A stretch of DNA of 35,608 bases from JAQBQZ01 sp964406475 (GTDB lineage Bacteria; Patescibacteriota; Minisyncoccia; Phycocordibacterales; CAIRYW01). A program made the position numbers and the translations under genes. Below the pieces are notes generated by a model. That model saw nothing but the letters and a program-made list of their open reading frames with translations. It was not told where the DNA came from and did no database searches. Below, piece after piece: positions 1 through 6,652 of this stretch; position 1 is the stretch's first letter; each line of letters starts with the position of its first letter. The DNA is taken from the NCBI GenBank assembly GCA_964406475.1, contig CAYORS010000006.1:1-35608 (forward strand). The letters are read 5' to 3'.

Positions 1-337
1 TGGACTTTATCCACCCTCCAAGCATTCTTCCTATCTCATCAAGATTTGCTTCGATAATAACGTATTTCTTTGCGTCAATCGCTTTGATGTCTTTCATCAA
101 ACGTACACAGACTCGAAGAAAATTAAGTTTAACACTCGTCTTCTCCAAGGTTGGCAACTTGTCTGTTTTAGACTGTTGGCTTGCAAAGAGAATCCCTTCC
201 AAAACTTCGATCAATAAGCTTTCGCATTTTTGCCAAAGAGTATATCTATCTTGTTTTGGTACTGATAATCGGAGTGTGTAAAAATCCTTGTACAAGTCGT
301 AGGACTTTTTAAAGATTGGTATGTCTAATTCGTTCAT
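1..337 (-). CDS. avd: Avd-like accessory protein of a diversity-generating retroelement (partial, runs off the left edge)
   Basis: Reading the complement from an ATG at 337 gives 112 codons with no stop before the window edge. The protein starts MNELDIPIFKKSYDLYKDFY and continues with DRYTLWQKCESLLIEVLEGI, a KLPTLEKTSVKLNFLR stretch and DIKAIDAKKY, ending EIGRMLGGWIKS. This amphipathic helical pattern and the GRMLGGWIKS ending are typical of the Avd / S23-type four-helix-bundle family. Avd forms a pentamer that binds the DGR reverse transcriptase and template RNA. It lies head to head with the RT gene at 340 with only 2 bp between start codons. The box TAAAAT (345-350 on the complement) sits 7 nt upstream of the ATG, so its promoter lies inside the RT coding region and the mRNA would be leaderless. 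Only the C-terminal few residues should be missing. The family call is by recognition, not search. Confidence 0.82.
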   Translation of the reverse strand, partial: MNELDIPIFKKSYDLYKDFYTLRLSVPKQDRYTLWQKCESLLIEVLEGILFASQQSKTDKLPTLEKTSVKLNFLRVCVRLMKDIKAIDAKKYVIIEANLDEIGRMLGGWIKS

Positions 338-339
338 AA

Positions 340-1389
340 ATGAAATTTTATAAAGATTTATATTGGTTAATAATTTCTCCCAAGACATTGTTTCGTGCAT
401 GGGAGATATTCAAATCCGGCAAACGGAATAAGCCCGATGTTATGGCTTTTGAACTTGACCTTGAACGAAACATATTCGACCTGTATCGGGATCTGAAGGA
501 TGGAAAGTATAGGCACGGAGCATATAAGGGGTTTTGGATACATGATCCAAAACTGAGGAGAATACATAAGGCAACAGTCAGAGACAGGGTTCTTCACCAT
601 GCTGTTTTTAGTGTCTTGAATCGGATATACGAGCCAACATTTATCAGCGATTCTTACTCTTGTCGAATCGGCAAAGGAACACATAAAGGCATGGAAAGGG
701 TTGCAAATATGATTCGAGCTGTGAGTAAAAACAATACTCATCCGTGCTATGCCCTGAAATGCGATATTAAAAAGTTTTTTGATTCCATAGATCACACTAT
801 TTTGCTCAAAATATTGAACGAGAAAATCAAAGATGAAAAAGTAAGGCATCTTCTTAGAGAAATAGTGAGCAGTTTTGAATCTGGACGTACAAACCTTTTT
901 GAAGCAAAAGGAGTGCCTATCGGAAATTTGACGTCGCAGGTGTTTGCAAATATTTATATGGATAAGTTCGACCAATTTGTTAAACATAAGTTGAAAGTTA
1001 AAAATTATGCACGTTATACGGATGACTTTGTGATTATCTCTGACGACAAGAACTACCTCGAAAGTTTGCTTCCTCCAATACAAGAATTTTTGAAAACGGA
1101 ACTTCATCTTGAATTACATCCTAAGAAGGTCACCCTACGAAAACACAATCGAGGCATAGACTTCCTCGGGTATGTGATATTGCCACATCACATACAACTC
1201 CGCACAAAGACGAAAAGAAAAATACCAAAGAAACTTCGGCAAAGCGTTGCACTGTATAGGAGTGGTGTGATAAAAGAAGTTTCTTTGAAATCTTCTCTTG
1301 CTTCATATCTTGGAGTTTTGTCGCATGCCGACAGTTATGAAATGAGCGAGAATGTACGTAATATGTTTTGGTTTTGGATGAAAGAATAA
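340..1389 (+). CDS. DGR-type reverse transcriptase
   Basis: A 349-aa RNA-directed DNA polymerase, the usual length for a DGR reverse transcriptase. It contains the palm motif CDIKKFFDSID with catalytic D142, then PIGNLTSQ at residues 193-200, and YTDD at 226-229. The I/V-G-x3-S-Q form of motif 4 separates DGR RTs from group II intron and retron RTs, which usually carry QGxxxSP. There is no maturase, endonuclease or X/thumb-intron domain, and no visible msr/msd. The enzyme would reverse-transcribe a template-repeat RNA with adenine-specific errors and feed the cDNA into a variable repeat of a target gene. The divergent avd gene at 337 supports the class. Start chosen at the ATG because the MKFYKDLYWLI beginning matches DGR RT N-termini. 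No Shine-Dalgarno is visible; a weak TGTCTAAT box lies at 322-329 inside avd. No template or variable repeat was recognised in this window. Confidence 0.9.
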   Translation: MKFYKDLYWLIISPKTLFRAWEIFKSGKRNKPDVMAFELDLERNIFDLYRDLKDGKYRHGAYKGFWIHDPKLRRIHKATVRDRVLHHAVFSVLNRIYEPTFISDSYSCRIGKGTHKGMERVANMIRAVSKNNTHPCYALKCDIKKFFDSIDHTILLKILNEKIKDEKVRHLLREIVSSFESGRTNLFEAKGVPIGNLTSQVFANIYMDKFDQFVKHKLKVKNYARYTDDFVIISDDKNYLESLLPPIQEFLKTELHLELHPKKVTLRKHNRGIDFLGYVILPHHIQLRTKTKRKIPKKLRQSVALYRSGVIKEVSLKSSLASYLGVLSHADSYEMSENVRNMFWFWMKE

Positions 1390-1397
1390 ACAATACT

Positions 1398-1781
1398 TTA
1401 CTTTTTCTCTAAGACTTCAACTATTTTTGAAATTACTTCATGTGGCTCAAGCGATGCTTTTTCTATAGTAAGTGCAATCCTTAAATCAGAAATATTTTCA
1501 TCTTTTAGGGTTCTAAGTGTGTTGGATAAAAATATAAACGGCACATTCTTAAGCCTTTCATCTTTTTGCATTTCTCTGCACAACTTGATTCCATCAGGAT
1601 CACCTGAGCCGTGAATTATGTCTGAGACGATAGCGTCTGGTTTTAAATTGGCAGTATCTTCGATTATATTTTGGCTGATTTTTTGGAATGCATATACTTC
1701 ATAACCCGCCTTTCTTAACCTTGCGTCATACATCTCGAGAAGAAATCTATCATCATCAATGTGAACAATAACTTTAGACAT
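1398..1781 (-). CDS. Stand-alone response-regulator receiver (REC) domain protein
   Basis: A 127-aa protein that is one CheY-like receiver domain with no output domain. The acidic pocket is D9-D10-D11 (HIDDDRF), the phosphoacceptor is D54 in DAIVSDI, the switch Ser is S86 in FIFLSN and the conserved Lys is K108 in IEKAS, so it should be phosphorylatable. It is convergent with the RT gene (8 bp apart, no terminator visible) and lies 5 bp downstream of the secreted-protein gene on the same strand, so those two are probably co-transcribed. No histidine kinase is present in the window. It probably acts through protein-protein contacts; its target cannot be told from sequence. Confidence 0.85.
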   Translation of the reverse strand: MSKVIVHIDDDRFLLEMYDARLRKAGYEVYAFQKISQNIIEDTANLKPDAIVSDIIHGSGDPDGIKLCREMQKDERLKNVPFIFLSNTLRTLKDENISDLRIALTIEKASLEPHEVISKIVEVLEKK

Positions 1782-1786
1782 GAGAT

Positions 1787-2743
1787 TTAGTGGAATAAAT
1801 TAGTAAAGAACCCTCCTATCTTTTGGAATAATGATTTAAACCAGCCTGTATGTTCTGTTGGTTGGGTAGTAGGAATGCCTACCGCAACCTGAAGTGTGGT
1901 TGTAGGTGTATTCTGCACTTCATCAGTTGTGGTTGGTGCAGTTTTGTTCATTACTTTTTTGATGATAATTGATTTTTGCACAGGAGGATTCACAGTAGTC
2001 TTTGGAGGAGCCTCTTGTACGGGTGTTACTTCTTCCTGCTCTAAGACGCATTGATTATTTGAATCAACAACGTATCCGCTATAGCAGGTGCAGTAGCCAG
2101 AAGACTTGTCATAGGTAGCATTAACTCCCATTTTCTGCTGACATGATTTCCAGAAATCAGTTTTAGTGGGTTTGCATGATCCGCTTGGACCAAAATCACC
2201 AACCCATTTGCTACCAATACCTTGTGAGCTTTCGCAGTACGCATCATATTTCGTCTGCTCTTGTCCTTGCCAATCATTTTGTTGCTGTTGGCTCGATTGA
2301 ATATATGTATTAAATTGCTGTGTCTGTATGCTAGCCTGAGAAGAAAGACATTGTTGATATGCGGTCTGGGCACTGTCGTATTGAGCGTTCTGAGCTTCGC
2401 ACTGAGCCAACTCATTATCTCCAAATGGAGTTCCCAAGTTACCACTTCTCCCAAGCTGAGCACGAAGTGATCCACAGTCTGATTTTGAACCGCTAGGAAT
2501 GGGGCAAGTAAATTGTGATACTTTGCATTCTTCTGCATCAGAAAATGAAACGGAGCTATCTCTCCAACCATCATTACAAATGACGCTACCGTCATAATCT
2601 GAACCTAGGCTACACGCTACACCGCCATGGTACGAACATGAACCAGAAGTTGCATCAGCTTGTGACGGAGATATTAAGGTTATTAAAAATGGGACTACAA
2701 ATATGTAGCTAAATAGCGCAATGCGCCGTATTTGATTTTTCAT
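1787..2743 (-). CDS. Secreted Cys/Gln-rich protein with C-terminal amphipathic tail, function unknown
   Basis: A 318-aa protein with an N-terminal signal peptide (MKNQIRRIALFSYIFVVPFL, cleavage expected near SQADA). A Cys-containing segment follows (CSYHGGVACSLGSDYDG, later CNDGWRDSS), then a Gln-rich predicted coiled region (about residues 105-165), and an EGF-like or small disulfide knot around residues 200-232 (CQQKMG...GYCTCYSGY...NQCVL). A Pro/Thr-rich linker leads to the C-terminal WFKSLFQKIGGFFTNLF, an amphipathic helix seen at the ends of many Parcubacteria surface proteins. I do not recognise a family. Its start codon directly follows the structured leader described separately. It is next to the DGR, but no C-type-lectin-like variable domain is evident, so it is not clearly the DGR target. 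Confidence 0.72.
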   Translation of the reverse strand: MKNQIRRIALFSYIFVVPFLITLISPSQADATSGSCSYHGGVACSLGSDYDGSVICNDGWRDSSVSFSDAEECKVSQFTCPIPSGSKSDCGSLRAQLGRSGNLGTPFGDNELAQCEAQNAQYDSAQTAYQQCLSSQASIQTQQFNTYIQSSQQQQNDWQGQEQTKYDAYCESSQGIGSKWVGDFGPSGSCKPTKTDFWKSCQQKMGVNATYDKSSGYCTCYSGYVVDSNNQCVLEQEEVTPVQEAPPKTTVNPPVQKSIIIKKVMNKTAPTTTDEVQNTPTTTLQVAVGIPTTQPTEHTGWFKSLFQKIGGFFTNLFH

Positions 2744-2964
2744 AAACTCTACTAGGATTTATGTGGCAGAGCCTTCGAATATTTAGGTAATCAAAAGGCT
2801 CCCAGCCATTGCGATCAAACCTTTCGGCCTGACCCATAGCCCTTTCGGGATATGACCTAGTAGAGTGACTCTGACTGGGAGTCCTTTGATCTCTACTAGG
2901 TTTTTGCAACCATACCTTAGAAATGTTTAGTTTCTAAGGGTTAGGTCGACTTTTATTAAGTTGT
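2744..2964 (-). promoter_or_regulatory. Long structured 5' leader with mutually exclusive pairings (riboswitch-like)
   Basis: The leader runs from the predicted start near 2964 to the ATG at 2743. On the RNA the order is: hairpin CCTTAGAAA/TTTCTAAGG (2915-2939); element A1 CCTAGTAGAG (2891-2900); B1 (2875-2890); A2 CTCTACTAGG (2856-2865); two adjacent hairpins with GAAA tetraloops (2835-2854 and 2813-2834, the second a 9-bp stem with wobbles); B2 (2790-2805); C (2769-2775); and A3 CCTAGTAGAG (2747-2756), 3 nt before the ATG. A2 can pair perfectly with A1 or A3. B2 can pair over ~16 bp with B1 or over 7 bp with C. A2-A3 pairing would bury the start codon. The pairings are read directly from the sequence; a regulatory role is inference. 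A DNA-level role (cruciform or recombination site) is the main alternative. No known riboswitch consensus was recognised. Confidence 0.55.
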
Positions 2965-2970
2965 ATTAAT

Positions 2971-2979
2971 ATGATAGCA
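2971..2979 (-). promoter_or_regulatory. Extended -10 promoter of the secreted-protein/receiver operon
   Basis: The complement reads TGCTATCAT, a TGn-TATnAT extended -10 box. Transcription would start near 2964, giving a ~220-nt leader, which is exceptional in a window where most promoters sit 6-7 nt before the ATG. Confidence 0.45.
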
Positions 2980-3050
2980 AAAATCTCGCTATCTGTCTTG
3001 TACCTTAGCTTAAAAAAGAGGGTTTGCGAAGTCTGGGTTACCAACAGTCT

Positions 3051-4235
3051 TTATTCTTCAGATTCGTCTTGTTCATCGATAACCTCGTCTTCCTCTCCTT
3101 CATTATTTTCGGCTAAGAAGTTTTCATATGACCCGATTCTGGTGAAATCGATATCGTAATGTTCGTCGTCTACTTTATAGACAACAACTGTATCAAGTCC
3201 GATTTCTTGCAATTTATCATAAGTAAGCAACTCACGTTCTTGTAGGTTTAAAACATCTCGCAAGAGCCATTTTCCAAGTGATGCATTTGGATTACTCATC
3301 AATGCCTTTGAATTATCTTGGCACACCTTCGCACTCATGGTGTCCCTGCTTGGAAGCATTAATTCAAAAGGAACATCTCTGTCTGGAAAGAAATTAGGAA
3401 ACTTTTGATGAATCCACGCAGGGATAGGAATATATACTTCATTTGGATCTCGGGGTCTTCCTGCCGCATTCCATTGATTCAAGGCACTTTTTTCCTGAAC
3501 CTGCTTCACCCCGCCTTTTCTAGAGTAAAGAGGAAGAAATACATGAGGTTGTGTTTTAATATCAGCAAAAATGAGTCCGTTGTCTGCAACAAGTTTACCG
3601 ATCTCAATATAAGGATCCTGAATAATTCGCACTGGAATTGTCAGCTCAACATTTTCAGTTATAAAACGACGGTAAAGAGTGCTTTTTGAAACATTAAAAT
3701 TGTATTCATGATGAGCATCAAAGAAATGGATAGCGCTACCATTTGCTGAAATCTGAATATCGCGAATTGATCCTATATCTATAGGTGACATCGGGGTTTC
3801 GTATACCAAAATCTTTCCAGCTTCACGAACGACACAGTGATAAACAAGCTCACTCAAGTTAAAGATACGTTTAGTGGTTTCCAAACGTTCATTTCTCATT
3901 TCGGCAATCTTACGCACCTTTTCTTCTGGTTCTAGAGAGCGAAACAAGGCATGGTCGCTGTTAAATTCAGCAACCTTCTCCATAGACGCTCCATTTTTCT
4001 TTAGGAAAGTCTTGATTCCTATTCCAACTCCATCTTTAGATGCGTCAGCAGAAGCATCAGATCGTGAAAGATTTTCGGCATCAAAAGCCTTACAGAATAT
4101 ATTCTCTGCCGCTCTGTATGCGAGATATGGCTCTGATGATTCGGAGAAAAGACGCGAAAAAGAAGCTACAGAGTTAAGCAACTGACTGTAAAGAGTTTTT
4201 TGTTCTTCTGATTGGCGACTTAGAAAGCTCACCAC
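3051..4235 (-). CDS. Putative type II restriction endonuclease with C-terminal B3-like (NgoFVII-type) domain
   Basis: A 394-aa protein with a GTG start, overlapping the end of the C5-cytosine methyltransferase by 62 bp, the usual R-M pairing. The C-terminal third (from about residue 250) reads ALNQWNAAGRPRDPNEVYIPIP, FFPDRDVPFELMLPS, NPNASLGKWLLRDVL and TVVVYKVDDEHYDIDF. This resembles the plant-B3-like DNA-recognition domain at the C-terminus of NgoFVII/BfiI-type endonucleases. The N-terminal part lacks an evident phospholipase-D HxK motif. It has SDASADASKDGVGIGIKTFL near residues 58-77, an acidic run followed by GIGIK that could be a PD-(D/E)xK-like active site. The extreme C-terminus is very acidic (EGEEDEVIDEQDESEE). 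Cleavage specificity is unknown and should match that of the neighbouring methylase. Function is inferred from architecture and partnership. Confidence 0.7.
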   Translation of the reverse strand: MVSFLSRQSEEQKTLYSQLLNSVASFSRLFSESSEPYLAYRAAENIFCKAFDAENLSRSDASADASKDGVGIGIKTFLKKNGASMEKVAEFNSDHALFRSLEPEEKVRKIAEMRNERLETTKRIFNLSELVYHCVVREAGKILVYETPMSPIDIGSIRDIQISANGSAIHFFDAHHEYNFNVSKSTLYRRFITENVELTIPVRIIQDPYIEIGKLVADNGLIFADIKTQPHVFLPLYSRKGGVKQVQEKSALNQWNAAGRPRDPNEVYIPIPAWIHQKFPNFFPDRDVPFELMLPSRDTMSAKVCQDNSKALMSNPNASLGKWLLRDVLNLQERELLTYDKLQEIGLDTVVVYKVDDEHYDIDFTRIGSYENFLAENNEGEEDEVIDEQDESEE

Positions 4236-5193
4236 TAGATTCTAGCGCTTTTTTTATTTGTTTGCCAACCTGCTCGATCACCGTCACAGTAACTGAGTTT
4301 CCGAATTGCTTGTAGAGTTTCGTGTCAGCTAAATCTTTTGGCAATTTGTAATTTTCTGGAAAACCTTGAAGTCTTGCGCATTCACGAGGTGTAAGTTTAC
4401 GAATTCCTTTATTGTCCTTAACGAGAGGTACGTTGTGTCCTCCCATTCCCATATTTGCAGTAAGCGTTGGACATACTCCACTCTTATTTTCACGAACATA
4501 TTTTCTTCTCCATTGATACACTACACCTTTCTTTGTTATTTCTTTCTTTAGGATTTCGTAAAGTGAAGAATCATTATAGTAATATTTTTTATCTACATCT
4601 TTTTCTAGAATATCAGAGATTGATTTCATAAGTGTTTTTGGTTTTGGAAATTCAAATGCATCAAATTGTTCCTTTGACTTAAATCCTACTATGTAAACAC
4701 GTTCACGGTTTTGCGGAACATTTCCATACTCCATACTGTTTAGAACCTGCATTTTTACATGATACCCAAGATCTGCAAGAGCATCAGAAATTATTTTGAA
4801 TGTTCGCCCTTTATCATGAGACTTTAGGTTCTTAACATTCTCTAAGAAAACAGCTTGAGGCTTCTTATCTCTTAAGATTCTTATGATTTCAAAGAATAAA
4901 TCTCCACGACCAGTATCAAGGAATCCCTTTCTGTAACCAGCAATTGAAAATGGCTGACAAGGGAAACCACCAAGAAGAATATCAAAATCAGGCAGTTCAG
5001 AACTTTTCACCTTGGCAATGTCAGCGACTTTTAGTGGAACGTCTTTAAAATTTAAATCATAGGTAACTTTACAGTACGCATCAAAATCATTTCCAAATAC
5101 AGTCTCGAAACCAGCACGTTCAAAACCCATTCGGACACCTCCAATTCCAGCAAATAAGTCTAATGTTTTGTAGGTTTTTTTAGTATTTGTCAT
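4174..5193 (-). CDS. DNA (cytosine-5) methyltransferase of a type II R-M system
   Basis: A 339-aa enzyme of the M.HhaI/Dcm family that transfers methyl from SAM to cytosine C5 and so protects sites from the partner nuclease. All key motifs are in order: I DLFAGIGG (12-19), IV GGFPCQPFS with catalytic C79, VI ENV, VIII QNRERVYIVGF, a variable target-recognition segment, IX RKLTPRECARLQGFP and X FGNSVTV. The length is normal. A GTG at 5202 would extend it by three codons, but an extended -10 (TGTTATACT, 5204-5212 complement) places the transcript start inside that extension, so the ATG at 5193 is preferred. Transcribed first, it probably accumulates before the endonuclease, whose start lies inside this gene. 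Recognition sequence cannot be read off. Confidence 0.95.
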   Translation of the reverse strand: MTNTKKTYKTLDLFAGIGGVRMGFERAGFETVFGNDFDAYCKVTYDLNFKDVPLKVADIAKVKSSELPDFDILLGGFPCQPFSIAGYRKGFLDTGRGDLFFEIIRILRDKKPQAVFLENVKNLKSHDKGRTFKIISDALADLGYHVKMQVLNSMEYGNVPQNRERVYIVGFKSKEQFDAFEFPKPKTLMKSISDILEKDVDKKYYYNDSSLYEILKKEITKKGVVYQWRRKYVRENKSGVCPTLTANMGMGGHNVPLVKDNKGIRKLTPRECARLQGFPENYKLPKDLADTKLYKQFGNSVTVTVIEQVGKQIKKALESSGELSKSPIRRTKNSLQSVA

Positions 5194-5203
5194 TGATAAC
5201 ACC

Positions 5204-5212
5204 AGTATAACA
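5204..5212 (-). promoter_or_regulatory. Extended -10 promoter of the R-M operon
   Basis: The complement reads TGTTATACT (TGn-TATACT). It ends 10 nt before the methyltransferase ATG at 5193, leaving a leader of about 3 nt, and rules out the upstream GTG start at 5202. Confidence 0.5.
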
Positions 5213-5317
5213 AATACATGTATAAAAAGCAGCTAGAAATTAACCTTAGTTACCAACACCTTGGGGACATGGGACGCTCTAGACTCATAAGGGATATTGC
5301 GTCATTGATTGTGTTGT

Positions 5318-6652
5318 ATGAAAAACGCAACAATACAAGCGCCCTTAGGGGCTATGGCGCAAGAAACAGCCCCTACAAAGGTCCGCTACTGCCTTTACGC
5401 AAGAAAAAGTAGCGAGTCTGAGGAGAAGCAGGTATTGTCCATCGACTCCCAGATCAAAGAGATGCTTCAGCTAGCCGAGCGAGAAGGCCTAGAGATTGTG
5501 ACAATGAAGCGAGAAAGCCACTCTGCAAAGGAGACTGGGCAACGCCCCGTCTTCAACGAGATTGTCGAGGAAATCAGGGATGGTAAATACAACGGCATCC
5601 TCACATGGGCACCAGACCGTATCTCAAGAAACGCTGGAGATTTGGGAAGAATCGTGGATTTGATGGATGCCAGAAAACTGGAAGAGATACGAACTTTCGG
5701 TCAGAAATTTGGCAATAATCCGAACGAGAAGTTTCTGCTCATGATCCTTGGTTCTCAGGCAAAGCTTGAGAATGACAACCGAGGTATTAACGTAAAACGT
5801 GGGCTTCGAACAAGAGTTGAGATGGGACTGTGGCCCGGAATGGCACCGCTCGGGTATCTCAATCAGAAACTGATGGACAAGAAGTGTAGGATCGTGGTCG
5901 ATCCACAACGTGCACCAGTCGTGAAGCAAATGTTTGAGAAAGTCGCATACGAACAATGGTCGGGACGAAAGGTGTACAACTGGCTCCGCTTCGATCTCAA
6001 TTTCCATACGCGAGGTAACAGACCTCTCACCCTCTCGGGTGTGTATCGAATGCTTCAAATGCCGATCTACTACGGACCATTTGAATACCCAAGGAATTCA
6101 GGACAGTGGTATCAAGGATCGCATGAACCACTGATCACTGAGGAACTATTCAAGAAAGTACAAGAGCAACTAAAGCGAGACAAAATCGTGCGAGAAAACA
6201 GAGAGTTCGCATTTACCAAACTATTCACCTGTGGAATGTGCGGATCTGGAATAACAGCACAAGAAAAATACAAACTACTTAAAGATGGCACAAACGCCAA
6301 GTATGTCTACTACTCCTGCTCAAAAGCGAGAGACCGTAATTGCAAAAACAAGTACATACGAGAAGAAGAACTTGTAGATGAGCTATTCAAGATAATCGAC
6401 AAGCTGAACATGAACGAGCTAGGTATGCGAATGAAGCTCGAGGAAGAAATCAAACGATTCAATCGACTACAGCGACTTGCAACAAGTGGAAAGCCCAAGA
6501 TGCAGATTGATGAAGATGATATCGCCACACGTGAATACGCAAAATACGTACTCCGCGAGGGTACGCCATTAGAGAAGCGTGAGCTGATGGGACACCTCAG
6601 ATCAAGACTGGTGCTTAACGACAAGAAGATTACATTACTGACTGAAGAATAG
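5318..6652 (+). CDS. Large serine recombinase (copy 1)
   Basis: A 444-aa site-specific recombinase of the resolvase/invertase superfamily. The N-terminal catalytic domain has YCLYARKSSE with the nucleophilic Ser after ARK, LSIDSQIKEM, ESHSAKETGQRPVF, and PDRISRNAGDLGR with the catalytic arginines. A recombinase domain follows (GLWPGMAPLGYL, then GRKVYNWLRFDLNF), then a zinc ribbon CGMCGSG...YYSCSKARDRNC and a C-terminal coiled segment. Such enzymes integrate and excise mobile elements through a covalent Ser-DNA intermediate. Starts at TTG 5309, ATG 5318 and ATG 5351 are possible; the last gives an N-terminus most like copy 2. It is convergent with copy 2 and overlaps it by 23 bp. The DNA of this gene is visibly richer in G+C than its neighbours, suggesting recent transfer. 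Confidence 0.93.
   Translation: MKNATIQAPLGAMAQETAPTKVRYCLYARKSSESEEKQVLSIDSQIKEMLQLAEREGLEIVTMKRESHSAKETGQRPVFNEIVEEIRDGKYNGILTWAPDRISRNAGDLGRIVDLMDARKLEEIRTFGQKFGNNPNEKFLLMILGSQAKLENDNRGINVKRGLRTRVEMGLWPGMAPLGYLNQKLMDKKCRIVVDPQRAPVVKQMFEKVAYEQWSGRKVYNWLRFDLNFHTRGNRPLTLSGVYRMLQMPIYYGPFEYPRNSGQWYQGSHEPLITEELFKKVQEQLKRDKIVRENREFAFTKLFTCGMCGSGITAQEKYKLLKDGTNAKYVYYSCSKARDRNCKNKYIREEELVDELFKIIDKLNMNELGMRMKLEEEIKRFNRLQRLATSGKPKMQIDEDDIATREYAKYVLREGTPLEKRELMGHLRSRLVLNDKKITLLTEE

Noticed and set aside
84..281. Plus-strand 65-aa open frame upstream of the RT
   Set aside because: The complement of the same stretch is an uninterrupted Avd-like coding region that continues off the window; the plus-strand frame is its shadow.
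367..1107. 246-aa open frame on the complement of the RT gene
   Set aside because: Composition is rich in Cys, Phe and His without any domain, and it lies fully inside the RT, which has all catalytic motifs.
2709..2909. 66-aa minus-strand open frame across the structured leader
   Set aside because: It overlaps the hairpin elements and the signal-peptide start of the downstream gene. The inverted repeats explain the sequence better than a protein.
2966..2991. 6-bp inverted repeat GATAGC/GCTATC as a terminator of the endonuclease gene
   Set aside because: The stem is short, has no proper T tract, and overlaps the -10 box; more likely incidental or part of the promoter.
5218..5412. 64-aa plus-strand open frame before recombinase copy 1
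   Set aside because: It overlaps the recombinase N-terminus in another frame and shows no recognisable features. The stretch 5213-5317 otherwise holds no clear gene.
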